Shown here: positions 45,547 through 56,640 of the stretch, in pieces
How positions within the stretch are numbered: position 1 is the stretch's first letter
Layout of the letters: every line of letters begins with the position of its first letter
DNA from: Ipomoea triloba
Lineage: Eukaryota > Streptophyta > Magnoliopsida > Solanales > Convolvulaceae
Direction: 5' to 3'
DNA length: 64,000 nucleotides
Assembly (NCBI RefSeq): GCF_003576645.1
Contig: NC_044916.1
Location: forward strand, 7,075,002-7,139,001
Translations under genes and position numbers: made by a program
The notes under the pieces: generated by a model
Database searches by the model: none
Told to the model about the DNA's origin: nothing
Seen by the model: the letters and a program-made list of their open reading frames with translations, nothing else

Positions 45547-46557
45547 TCTAGTGCACCTTGATGATCCTAGTTGCTTAGTTATAGGATTTCTTTTTGAATT
45601 TGGCACGTGTTCTATTACGCACTTATACTTCGTTTTTAATTCATGTTTTGTTCGCATTATTCTTTTAGTTTTTACTTTTAATATTGAATCTTTACTCTTG
45701 ATGATCTCTTAATTTGGCTAATCGAATGTGAATCCATGTGTTTGAAAGCTTGTGTTGTGCAGGGAATTGCAAAGAAAAGGGAGATGATATGAGCATACTC
45801 ATGTAGATCTTAAATGCCATAGGGGAGTTTCTATATGCTTACACCTTCTTTTACCTATATGCTTTTCTTTTAAAAGTGTGGATAACGGGTGTGATGGCAT
45901 GACTTGTGCATTAGCTTGTCTTAAAATCATTCATAAAAGTATGTTGTGTGACCCGTAGCCCATAGCACACTTCTAAAGTGTGGAAACGGGCATTGCATGG
46001 TCAAGACCTTTTGTAGTGTTTCCACCGTGTGCATAGTATGAACATCGAGGACGATGTTCGGTTTAAAGTGTGGAAAGGAAAGCACACTTGTGCTTGAAAG
46101 ACTTTGATTTGCAAATGCAATGCCTAGCTTAGAACAATGGACATGTTTGAAATGAATGCGTTGCTTAATCTCGCTTGTAAAATGTGTGTTTTGAATGAAC
46201 CCTTGTTTCTCAATTAGGACTATCCCGTGGAAGAAAACTCTTATACCCTTGTTTAAATTGGATAATTTGTTGCATGATTGTGTGATGTTCACCTCTCATT
46301 TAACCCGGACCATAGTCAAGGAGGGAACGAAGTGGGAGTGTGCACCTATCAAACCTAGTAATATAATGTTTGCTAAGCCCGGAAATAAACCTAATTTCTT
46401 TTGTTTTTGCTCTCCCGAAGGTGTAGTGTGGGGTTGTGAAGGTGATGCTTTACTTTAAGTTGTACAAAAGAGCCCAATGAGGCCAAAACCCCAAAAGAGG
46501 CCAATGAGGCCACCTTAGGATTTGAAAAGATGAAACCGTCTCGCTAGGGCAAGTTGA
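45547..46557 (+). other. 3' noncoding region with repeated polypurine-like motif
   Basis: The word aaagtgtgg recurs (45874, 45974, 46068), each time with a following purine stretch, and again just before the 3' LTR (49449). gaggacgatgttcggtttaaagtgtgg is typical of the zone near the polypurine tract in Athila elements. No frame looks coding. Confidence 0.5.
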
Positions 46558-46843
46558 GGGGCAACCATCGCACTGTCTTCGAAAAAGCGTGGAGATCCAC
46601 GTGAAGTCGGTTGCCCCGATACGAGGTCTTGGGAGATGAGAAAATTGAAGAGAGCCATTCCGCTGAGATTCGGGCGCCCATTGCACCGTCTTCGAAAAAG
46701 CATGGATATCCATGTGAAGTCGGGTAGCCCGATGAGGTTATCTTGGGGAATGAGAAAAGGAGAGATCTATCCCGTTGGGACCGGGCACCCATTGCACAGT
46801 TCTCGAAAAAGCATGGAGCTCCATGTGAGATCGGGCAGCCCGA
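46558..46843 (+). ncRNA. Three tandem two-stem hairpin units (putative structured RNA)
   Basis: Each unit has an outer stem, a conserved middle (ttcgaaaaag) and an inner stem. Unit 1: outer GGGGCAACC (46558-46566) with GGTTGCCCC (46609-46617); inner CGTGG-AGAT-CCACG (46588-46601). Unit 2: outer TCGGGC..CCC (46670-46679) with GGG..GCCCGA (46722-46732); inner CATGG-ATAT-CCATG (46701-46714). Unit 3: outer CGGGC..CCC (46782-46790) with GGG..GCCCG (46833-46842); inner CATGG-AGCT-CCATG (46812-46825). The second pair of the inner stem is G-C in unit 1 and A-T in units 2 and 3, a compensatory change; tetraloops vary freely. The units are about 110-115 bp apart. The role (packaging, dimerisation, RNA stability) is unknown. 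Confidence 0.6.
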
Positions 46844-47059
46844 TGGTCGGTCTTGAGGGGTAGTAGATAACCTTTAAGCCTTTTTGTTTATCACGCTAGA
46901 ATCTAGGGGGGGCTTGAGGTTACAAGGGTGGTCTAATAGGTTTGGTTTGTGCACATCGGTCCCACTAGTTGGCTCGGCTAGTGGCCCGCTTTAAATGGTT
47001 GGTGAACCTGTTATTGGATTGCATGCTTGACCCGTATGATAATGAAAGTTAATCAAAAN

Positions 47060-49206
47060 GTAATTTACTAGGATTCTACACGTTGCATGACCAAGATCAA
47101 GGATGGTATGCAAATCTTGTGGACGACTTCCCTAATGAGCATCAACCCGACTTATTTTGGTGGGGCATTGCTAGACAAGGGGTAGCTTGGAGACCTTCTT
47201 ACACTAGTGCCAAATACATCAAAGTCCCAGAGCTTAAAATAATGTGGCATATTATCGCACGTTCTTGGTTGGGAAGGCAATCTCCAAATGACAATATTAC
47301 AAGAAGGGAGTTATTCATACTTTGGAGCATATACACGGGAACCCCGATTCATATGGGAGAGCTTTGTAAAACCTTTTTAAAGAGACAAAGCTACGAGGAT
47401 AGTGAGAGTATCTTTGTGGGGCCACTAGTTAGTAGGCTATGTGAAGCCTTGGGATATGAGGATACTCTTGCGTATGAAGCGGTGGCAACCACGATGACAC
47501 CCCTAGACATAGGTGATTTCTTACAATTTGGAATAGCACCCGAGGGGCCTAGTGAGGATGAAGATAGCGGAGAGCAAAGAGACTTATGGGGAATTATAGA
47601 GAGACTTGAGAACCGGGTTAATATGCTTGAATACGAAGTACGGAGGCTCACACTTGGGCGGTTTGGAGAGGAGTCCGATGGATCGGGCGTATGATCTAGT
47701 GCACCTTGATGATCCTAGTTGCTTAGTTATAGGATTTCTTTTTGAATTTGGCACGTGTTCTATTACGCACTTATACTTCGTTTTTAATTCATGTTTTGTT
47801 CGCATTATTCTTTTAGTTTTTACTTTTAATATTGAATCTTTACTCTTGATGATCTCTTAATTTGGCTAATCGAATGTGAATCCATGTGTTTGAAAGCTTG
47901 TGTTGTGCAGGGAATTGCAAAGAAAAGGGAGATGATATGAGCATACTCATGTAGATCTTAAATGCCATAGGGGAGTTTCTATATGCTTACACCTTCTTTT
48001 ACCTATATGCTTTTCTTTTAAAAGTGTGGATAACGGGTGTGATGGCATGACTTGTGCATTAGCTTGTCTTAAAATCATTCATAAAAGTATGTTGTGTGAC
48101 CCGTAGCCCATAGCACACTTCTAAAGTGTGGAAACGGGCATTGCATGGTCAAGACCTTTTGTAGTGTTTCCACCGTGTGCATAGTATGAACATCGAGGAC
48201 GATGTTCGGTTTAAAGTGTGGAAAGGAAAGCACACTTGTGCTTGAAAGACTTTGATTTGCAAATGCAATGCCTAGCTTAGAACAATGGACATGTTTGAAA
48301 TGAATGCGTTGCTTAATCTCGCTTGTAAAATGTGTGTTTTGAATGAACCCTTGTTTCTCAATTAGGACTATCCCGTGGAAGAAAACTCTTATACCCTTGT
48401 TTAAATTGGATAATTTGTTGCATGATTGTGTGATGTTCACCTCTCATTTAACCCGGACCATAGTCAAGGAGGGAACGAAGTGGGAGTGTGCACCTATCAA
48501 ACCTAGTAATATAATGTTTGCTAAGCCCGGAAATAAACCTAATTTCTTTTGTTTTTGCTCTCCCGAAGGTGTAGTGTGGGGTTGTGAAGGTGATGCTTTA
48601 CTTTAAGTTGTACAAAAGAGCCCAATGAGGCCAAAACCCCAAAAGAGGCCAATGAGGCCACCTTAGGATTTGAAAAGATGAAACCGTCTCGCTAGGGCAA
48701 GTTGAGGGGCAACCATCGCACTGTCTTCGAAAAAGCGTGGAGATCCACGTGAAGTCGGTTGCCCCGATACGAGGTCTTGGGAGATGAGAAAATTGAAGAG
48801 AGCCATTCCGCTGAGATTCGGGCGCCCATTGCACCGTCTTCGAAAAAGCATGGATATCCATGTGAAGTCGGGTAGCCCGATGAGGTTATCTTGGGGAATG
48901 AGAAAAGGAGAGATCTATCCCGTTGGGACCGGGCACCCATTGCACAGTTCTCGAAAAAGCATGGAGCTCCATGTGAGATCGGGCAGCCCGATGGTCGGTC
49001 TTGAGGGGTAGTAGATAACCTTTAAGCCTTTTTGTTTATCACGCTAGAATCTAGGGGGGGCTTGAGGTTACAAGGGTGGTCTAATAGGTTTGGTTTGTGC
49101 ACATCGGTCCCACTAGTTGGCTCGGCTAGTGGCCCGCTTTAAATGGTTGGTGAACCTGTTATTGGATTGCATGCTTGACCCGTATGATAATGAAAGTTAA
49201 TCAAAA
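47060..49206 (+). repeat. Probable assembly duplicate of 44912-47058
   Basis: Starts after a single N and repeats 44912-47058 at an offset of 2148 with no difference I can see. It includes the last 203 codons of ORF3 (47083-47694), the aaagtgtgg region and the three hairpin units (48706-48991). Confidence 0.88.
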
Positions 49207-49207
49207 N

Positions 49208-49463
49208 TAATGAAAGTTAATCAAAATGCTTCACTTTGTGCCAAAGGGTTTTGTTCTTGGGATAGCCGTTGTTGAGAATCAAAGGATTGTTTAAAAACCC
49301 ATTTTCATGATAGCTTGGGGATTGCATTGATTTCAAGTGTGTGCATCATTCTTGTGGTTTAGCTTGCTTGCATATCAAAGTGGTGGCATCCTTTGCACTT
49401 ATATGTTGCTTGATTCAATGATAGCTTGCTTGAGGACACGCAAGTTCTAAAGTGTGGAAATTT
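49208..49463 (+). other. End of the internal region with polypurine tract
   Basis: Its first 19 bases repeat the 19 bases before the N at 49207, so this is a third unmerged join. aaagtgtggaaatttt precedes the LTR and is the likely polypurine tract, though interrupted by T. Confidence 0.55.
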
Positions 49464-51528
49464 TGATAAGTGCAAAAGATGTCACGGTTGTAAGGTCGTT
49501 CTAGGGCCACGTTGTGCGTAATCGGTAGTCTTTATGTTTGTTTTGGACTCGAATTACATTAATATGCTTGATATTGCCATTGGATCCCGTTTCACACTTG
49601 GTTAATCATTTTGTAGGTAAAAAGGATGGGCAAAAAGGCAGAAAATGGCTAGATTTCAGAGAATGATACACGAGCCGAAAATTGGAAACAAAGGACCGGC
49701 CGGACGCGCCTAGGACGCGCGCCCGTCCAGGCGTCCACGTCCCAGATCCGCGAAGTGCAAAGCACCGTCCAGGCGTCCACGTCCCAGATCCGCGAAGTGC
49801 AAAGCAGTCTCCAGGCGTCCACGTCCCAGATCCGCGAAGTGCAAAGCAGTCCCTTGCGGACCACGTCCCAGATCCGCGAAGTGCAAAGCAGTCCCTTGCG
49901 GACGACGTCCCAGATCCGCGAAGTGCAAAGCAGTCCCTTGCGGACGCCTGCTGGACGCCGCGAAGTGCAAAGCAGTCCCTTGCGGACGCCTGCTGGACGC
50001 CACCGGACGCTCCGCGTCCGAAAATCAGCTCTCTGAAGTTTGAGATGTCTGCTTAGAACGCTTGCTGGACGCCACCGGACGCCTCGCGTCCGAAAAATCG
50101 CCCTCTGAAGTTGCAATGTTTGCTTAGGACGCGCAGCGGACGCACATCGGACGCCGCGTCCGATCCCAAGATCCTGCGCCGAAGATTTGAAGCAACGCAC
50201 ACAGGATCCCGCTGGACGCGCAGCGGACGCGCGTCCAGTCGGGCGTCCACTACGTCTATTTTTGGCGGTTGGCGCGATTTAAATAGGAAATTGGGGGCAT
50301 TTTCCAGGGGGATCCCCTTCATTTTTCCAGATTAGCTGAGCCTAAAATTTCTCTCTCTAAAATTAGGTTGAAATTCTCTCCCAATTCACTTTAATTCCAT
50401 TCATATTGCCATTCAACTAGCTAGATTTGGAGAAAATTCCATTCATATTGCCATTCAACTAGCTAGATTTGGAGAAGATTGTGGACATCAACCCATTCAA
50501 CTAGCTAGATTTGGAGAAGATTGTGGACATCAACTTGCAATTGATAGAAGATTTGGAGAAGATTGTGGACATCAACTTGCAATTGATAGAGATTTGTAGA
50601 AGAATTCCATTTGCAATCAAGTAATCTTTCAATTTCTTCTATTGTCTTCCATTTCTATTTTGTGATTTGCTTTATTGTTTTGTTTATCTTCCATTTCTAT
50701 TTTGTGATTTGCTTTATTGTTTTGTTTAGTGATTTGATCTTAAATTTTGTCTTTGATCTTGAATTGCACTTTGTTTTTTTTTTGAATCTAGTTCTCTCTC
50801 TTGTGAACATTTGCAATGATGATTTTGATTTTTAGAATGATTGGCTAAAACTTCTTGTGGTTTGGATCATTTGAGCTTGTATGTATCTCTTGAATGCTAA
50901 ATGTCTTGAAGTAAGGTTTGAATGATGCTTAATGGATGCTTGATAGTGTTTTGGAGTGTTAGTGTGGACTCTAGGCTAACTTGGCCGGTTGCCTTAGGGA
51001 ATTAGGGTAGAATCACTCACTTACGAGAGTATGGAGTGTGTTAGACCTCTCCAACTACTTTTCTTTCCCACCTTTGAGAGAAGGGGGATTAGAAGACAAA
51101 TAGAGCACACAAGGTGTTTGCTAGCATGCCTCTTTGAACTTAGGAGTTATGAGAATAACCCTAGTGTGTAGAAGGGAGTCCTTTGACCATGAGAATGGCT
51201 TAGGTGTTTGTGTTTTTGTCTCAAGTATGTCCCTTAAGTATTGCCACACCGAAAACCTATAGGAAATCAAGAGTTTATGTACTTGTTAGATTGATCCGAA
51301 CCCTCCTTCCAAATAGATTGTTCTTGCTCTTTTACCTTAGTTTGTCTACCTTAGCATGCCTTACACCCCTACCTTTTTAGGATTAGCTTTCGAAAACGAG
51401 GAACTCTTGTGACTACTCCCTTGTCTACCAAATCCTTTTCTACCATTCCTTGAGACCGACACTCGGGAACTTCTTCCCGTTTTATTCACCTACACTCTTT
51501 CCACCTCCCGCTAAAACACAACTTAACA
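49464..51528 (+). repeat. 3' LTR of the Athila-type element
   Basis: 2065 bp against 1685 bp for the 5' LTR. The extra length comes from staggered tandem duplications. Five or six units of cacgtcccagatccgcgaag lie at 49735-49985. Overlapping copies of ctagatttggagaagattg lie at 50430-50590, and a duplicated tttctattttgtgatttgc at about 50640-50735. GATTTAAATA is at 50276-50285. It ends acttaaca before CCGAT. Confidence 0.92.
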
Positions 51529-52561
51529 CCGATGTGGACGACGATGATGGTTCCATGCAAATACCAAACGTCCGGGATGAACGGTCGGAAGGGGAAGGGT
51601 TTTACTACGCGGTGTGTCGGATAGTTACAGAGAAGCCAATCCGTTTTGCTTTTTTCCAGGAGACGATGGAGGGAGTGTGGAGGCCTAACTTTGGTGTCAC
51701 CATGCGACAACTCCAGCCCCATAGATTCTTGGTTCGGTTTTATAATGAGTTGGATATTGATCGTGTTCTTACAGATGGTCCCTGGACGTTCGAGCAGTGT
51801 CTGCTGGTAATGCAGAGGTTGCAGCCGGGAGTTTATCCTGAATTGGTTCTGCTTCAGCATGCTGAGTTCTGGGTACAAATACATTCCGGTCTGAAACGGT
51901 GGTGGCTGCAATAGGATCGTTTCTGGGTAATTTGGTTCATACGGATGAGAAGAATTGGGATGGATCTATGCAGTTGTTCTATAGGGTTCGTGTGGCGATT
52001 GATATATCGAAACCGCTGAGGAAGCAAATGAAGCTAAAAAAGGACAACGGCACGTGGGCGTTTATTGACTTTCGCTACGAACGATTACCCACTTTCTGTT
52101 TCTTTTGTGGGGTAATCAGACATGGCGACAGGTATTGCCCGAGAATTGTTCATGGGCGTGATAGGCTAGCAGAGAAGCCTTTTGGGGCATGGATGTGAGC
52201 CGGTTCCAGGTGTGTAACACCCTCGTCTGGTCAACAATGGGTTGCTCCAGAGTCGAATGCTGACAGGGAGAGTTGGAGGTCTCCGGCCATGGAAGCTGTA
52301 GCGGGTGCTGCCCCTTTTGAATCTGCTGATAAAGGGAAAGGGCCACTGTACAATGCTTCTGATTCTAATGAGTTAGTTCGGTTTGTTGATGTAAACCATA
52401 CTCATGTTCCGACTGTGGTTGTGGGTGAGCAGAAGCGTAAACGGACTGACGATGGGGTCTCTAACCAAGATCCGGAAGCTACTGTGATGGATTTTGAGGT
52501 AATGGTTTCAAAAAATGGACCGGAGGCGGGCGTTGCAGTGCAAGCCCGCCTAGGATTATGA
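51529..52561 (+). pseudogene. LINE ORF1, remainder (DUF4283 and zinc knuckle)
   Basis: Resumes after the nested element. Codons from 51534 give the DUF4283 fold (VRDERSEGEGFYYAVCR, GVWRPNFGVTMRQL, DGPWTFEQCLLVMQRL). A one-base loss near 51886-51896 shifts the frame. The frame then reads VVAAIGSFLGNLV to a CCHC knuckle CFFCGVIRHGDRYC. An in-frame TGA at 52196-52198 interrupts it, after which the same frame continues to the natural end at 52561. ORF1 proteins bind LINE RNA. The end overlaps the ORF2 ATG (ATGA, 52558-52561), which suggests reinitiation in the active ancestor. Confidence 0.85.
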
Positions 52562-55500
52562 GTCTACTATCCTGGAATTGTCGGGGGCTTGGCAACCCGA
52601 CAGCAGTTCGTGTTCTCACGGACCTAGTCCGTGCTAAGAGGCCAAAAGTGCTTTTTCTAATGGAGACGTTTGTGGATAAAAGGAAAATGGAGTTGGTGCG
52701 TGTTCAGAATGGGTATGATAGTATGTTTGTGGTGGATGCAATTGGACATAGGGGCGGGTTGGCGCTTCTATGGATGAATAGTGTGGAGGTGGAAGTTACT
52801 GCCTTCTCGAGCAATTTTATTGATGTTCAGTTGGCTCTAGATGTCGGTAAACCCTACTGGAGGTTTACGGGTTTCTATGGGCTCCCCGAAAGACATAGGC
52901 GTAGAGAATCCTGGCAGTTGCTACGTTCACTGGCTACACATAGTAACTTACCATGGGTTATTATGGGAGACTTTAATGACCTTTTAAATCAAGCAGATAA
53001 GAGAGGACGGTTGCCCCATCCGGAATGGTTGATTACGGGTTTTCGAGAAGCAGTGAATGATTGTGGTTTACGGGAGCTACCCTTCGATGGTCACCAATTT
53101 ACATGGGAATGGTCTAGGGGAACTGCAAATATGGTGGAGGAAAAGCTGGATAGGATTTTCACCATCGAGTCTTGGTTGTCGTTGTATGACGGTGCCCAAG
53201 CGTCTTCGTTGATATGCCCCTATAGTGACCATCTACCGTTGATGCTGAGCCCAGAGTCTTTAAATCGGCCGGGAAGTAGAAGAAGGTTTTGCTTTGACAA
53301 TATGTGGTTGCGCGAAGATAAATGTCGAGAGATTGTAGCGCAAAGTTGGGAACGTACAAGAGGAATGGATGTGATCACGAGAGTAGAATGCTGTGGTCGT
53401 GATATTTGGCGTTGGGGCCGAAACTACAACAAGGAATTCCAGCGTAAGATTGAAAAATGCAAGGGACGTTTGGCCTATTTACGGAATAGGCATGATAGTG
53501 AAAGCATGATGGAGTATCCTCGGGTTGAAAAGGAGTTACTATTCCTCCTTGAGCAACAACATATTTTCTAAAAGCAAAGGGCCAAGGAGCATTGGTATAA
53601 GGGAGGGGATACAAATAGTAAGTTTTTCCATAACTCACTAAAAGCAAGAAGGCGCAGGAATAGGTTGCAGGGGTTGAAGAATGCAGAAGGGGCCTGGGTT
53701 GAGGATGAAACTGCGATGGGAGCAATAATGGTTGATTACTTTGGTAATCTTTTCACTTCTGAACAAGGGGATATGCATGAAGTTTTAAACTGTATTCAGG
53801 CTAAGGTTTTTGCTCAGGAAAATGACTTGCTACTAAAACCAGTAAGCTCCGAAGAGGTTCGTATTGCAGTGTTCCAAATGCATCTTGATAAGTCTCCGGG
53901 CCTTGATGGGTTGAGTCCCGGTTTTTATCAGCATTTTTGGGACATTATTGGAGGGGAGGTTACTAGCTTTTGCAAATCTTTCGTGGAAACTGCTAAACTA
54001 CCAGCTAAGGCAAATGATACATATATAGTGCTGATTCCGAAAAAAGCAAAACCTGAGAGCATGATGGACCTGCGCCCAATAGCACTGTGCAATGTTCTTT
54101 ACAAAATAGCTGCAAAGGTATGTGCTAATAGACTGAAATCCCTCCTTAATGGCATCATTTCGACTGCCCAGAGTGCATTCGTTCCTGGTCGTTTAATTAG
54201 TCATGGTCGTTTAATTAGTGATAATATTATGCTCGCTTATGAGGTGCATCACTACTTGAAACGGAAAACTCAGGGTAAGGAAGGGGTGGTGGCGCTCAAA
54301 GTTGATATGAGTAAAGCCTATAACCGTGTAGAGTGGAAATTTGTGGAGGCTATGCTGTTGAAGTTGGGGTTTGACCGGCGGTGGGTGAATATTCTATTAG
54401 AGTCAGTTTCCTCTATTAGATATCATATACTTCATGAACAACATCAGTTGGGTCCAATTATTCCAGGAAGGGGTCTTCGTCAAGGTGATCCCTTATCCCC
54501 GTATCTATTCTTACTGGTTGCGGAGGGACTAAGCGCATTAATTGAAAAACAAATGAGTATGGGTATGTTGCATGGGGTGCGGGTTTCAAGAGGTGCTCCG
54601 CCAATCTCCCACTTACTATTCGCGGATGATTGCTTCCTTTTCTTCAAAGCTAATTCCCAGGAGTGTGCCATGATGAGGTCAGTTTTAGATGTTTATTCTG
54701 ATGCATCGGGTCAGAAAATAAATTACGACAAGTCAATTGTTTGTTTCAGCTCTAATGTTCCTCATTCTATGAGACTTGACGTGACTCAAACTCTTGGTGT
54801 GGCGGAAGGAGATACTTCGGGGAAGTATCTGGGATTGCCTTCTCTTGTGAGTAGAAGGAAAAAGGAGATACTGGGTTTTTTAAAAGATCGTATTCTTGCC
54901 AGAATAAGAAGTTGGAATGCTAAGTTTCTGTCTCGAGCGGGCCGAGAAGTGTTATTAAAAAATGTGGTACAAGCTATGCCTGCGTATGCTATGATGGTAT
55001 TTCTTCTGCCCGGTGGTTTGTGTAGAGACATTGAGACACTAATGAATGAGTATTGGTGGACAGGCACCGTGGGGAATGGTAAGGGCATCCGGTGGAGAAA
55101 TTGGCATGGGCTGTGTGCTCCAAAAGCAAAAGGGGGAATGGGGTTCAGAATGCTACATGAGATGAATTTGGCCCTACTCGGGAAGCAAGCATGGAGGTTA
55201 GTTACTAAGCCTACATCGTTAGTTGCTCGTGTGTACAAGGCTCGTTATTATCCGTCTACATCATATTTGGATGCGAAAGAGGGAAGTAATCCATCATATA
55301 TTTGGCGTGGTATGTTAGCAGTGCAGGAGTTGATTCGTGATGGGTGTCGAAGGTGTATAGGTAATGGGTTGGACTCTATTATTGGCAGTGATGCATGGCT
55401 ACCAGATGATAATAATCCGTATGTCCAAACTGTGCTACATGAGTCAGTGTATAATGCACCGGTCGCTTCGTTGATGAATGTCCAAGGTACGAGCTGGGAT

Positions 55501-56611
55501 TTGATTGTGTTCAAGATATATTTGATTCCCGTGATGCTAATTTAATTCTAAATATTCCCATTAGCAGACGTAAACCTTCTGATAGGTGGGTTTGGCATTG
55601 GGACCCTAAGGGTGACTACACGATCAAGTCTAGTTATCGTCGTCTATCGGCTCCTATTCAGGATGATCGGCCATGGAGCAAAATATGGTCGTTGCATGTC
55701 CCACCCAAGGTCAAAACTTTTTGCTGGCAGTTAGCTTCTCAATTCCTCCCTACTCGTGATGCTCTTTTGAATCGCCATGTTCATTGTGCTATTACTTGTC
55801 ATATGTGTAGGGTGGTTGAGGAGAGTGCATGGCATCTGTTTGGGTTGTGCAGGGAAGCTACAAAGATTTGGACAACTTTGGGTGTGTTACCAGGTACTGT
55901 ACATTGCCATAATGCTTCTGAATGGTTTTTTCAGTGTATTAATATGCTTAAGGGTGACCAATTGGATAGCTTTATAATGACATGTTGGGGGTTATGGACT
56001 AGTAAGAATGAAAGTTTGTGGAGTGGGACCCCTTTTGACCATAACTTGGTAATCCAACGTGCTGCCTCTCTGCTGTTGAATTGGAGGGCAGCGAATCAAT
56101 CTTTTGGTACACAATCTGCTCGTGGTCATGCGGAGCGGTGGGTTCGTCCATTGCGAGGGAGGCTAAAAATGAACACGGATGTGGCGTTCGTAATGTTATG
56201 GGGTTAGGATGGCTCTTGTGTGATGATAATGGCAATTTTATGGCTGCTAAGAATGTGCAACTAGTCGGCTCATTTGGAGTGAAGGAGGCTGAAGCTGTGA
56301 GTTTGCGTGAGGCTCTCAGTTGGTTGAAAGATACTGGGTTGGGTAACGTAGATGTGGAGACAGACTCGCAACTTTTATTTAATGCTATTTCTTGTAATTC
56401 TTTCTTTTCTGGTTTTGGATTGATTGTGGACGATGTTAAAGAATTGGCATCTTTGATAGATGATGTCAAATTCGGTTTTGTACGGCGATCTGCGAATTGT
56501 GCTGCTCACTATATTGCTAGGGCGGCCCTTTCTGAGTCAGATTGCGGGGAGTGGTTGGATACTCCTCCTGGTTTTCTCGTGGACTGTCTTGCTTCTGATT
56601 TAATGAATTAA
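52558..56611 (+). pseudogene. LINE ORF2 (endonuclease, reverse transcriptase, RNase H), broken
   Basis: An apurinic-type endonuclease from ATG 52558 (SWNCRGLG; GDFNDL near 52966; SDHLPL near 53224). A TAA at 53569-53571 replaces a codon and the frame continues. The reverse transcriptase follows (LIPKKAKPESMMDLRPIALC, then catalytic FADD at 54619-54630). An 18-bp in-frame duplication (54187-54222) sits in the PGRLIS motif. A one-base loss near 55505 shifts the frame into the zinc-binding domain (VPPKVKTFCWQL, CHMC...WHLFGLC). A second loss near 56170-56200 shifts it into RNase H (TDVAF; KEAEAVSLREAL; VETDSQLL; RRSANCAAHYIAR), which ends at 56611. Three lesions in about 1350 codons make it inactive. 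Confidence 0.9.
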
Positions 56612-56625
56612 GTTTTTCCTTTCAA

Positions 56626-56640
56626 AAAAGAGTTATTACC
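56626..56640 (+). repeat. Right target-site duplication of the LINE
   Basis: AAAAGAGTTATTACC, identical to 31214-31228, directly after the A-run. Confidence 0.9.

Larger units (their letters stand above)
31375..51528 (+). mobile_element. Athila-type Ty3/Gypsy retrotransposon with extra ORFs
   Basis: TG...CA LTRs are flanked by a perfect CCGAT duplication (31370-31374 and 51529-51533). The primer site is tRNA-Asp type. The order is 5' LTR, gag-pol, GC-rich block, ORF2, GC-rich block, spliced ORF3, a 3' noncoding region with structured repeats, 3' LTR. The two LTRs differ by about a dozen substitutions that I can see, mostly transitions, plus tandem duplications, so the insertion is fairly young. 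Single-N joins at 41532, 47059 and 49207 duplicate about 4.2 kb. The real element is probably about 15.9 kb. Pol lacks most of the reverse transcriptase, so it depends on other copies. Confidence 0.92.
31229..56625 (+). mobile_element. L1-type LINE split by an Athila-type element
   Basis: Flanked by a 15-bp duplication. Without the nested insertion it is about 5.2 kb, a normal full length for plant L1 elements. It starts with a leader (gttttcctctcgcctccttc) and has ORF1 (DUF4283 plus zinc knuckle). ORF2 (endonuclease, reverse transcriptase, zinc-binding domain, RNase H) overlaps it, and the element ends in a short A-run. Both ORFs carry nonsense and frameshift changes, so it is inactive. The order of events is LINE insertion first, then Athila insertion. 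Confidence 0.92.

Noticed and set aside
46450..46863. Several overlapping frames in the hairpin region
   Set aside because: Frames on both strands arise because the hairpin repeats are self-complementary. None shows protein-like conservation between units.
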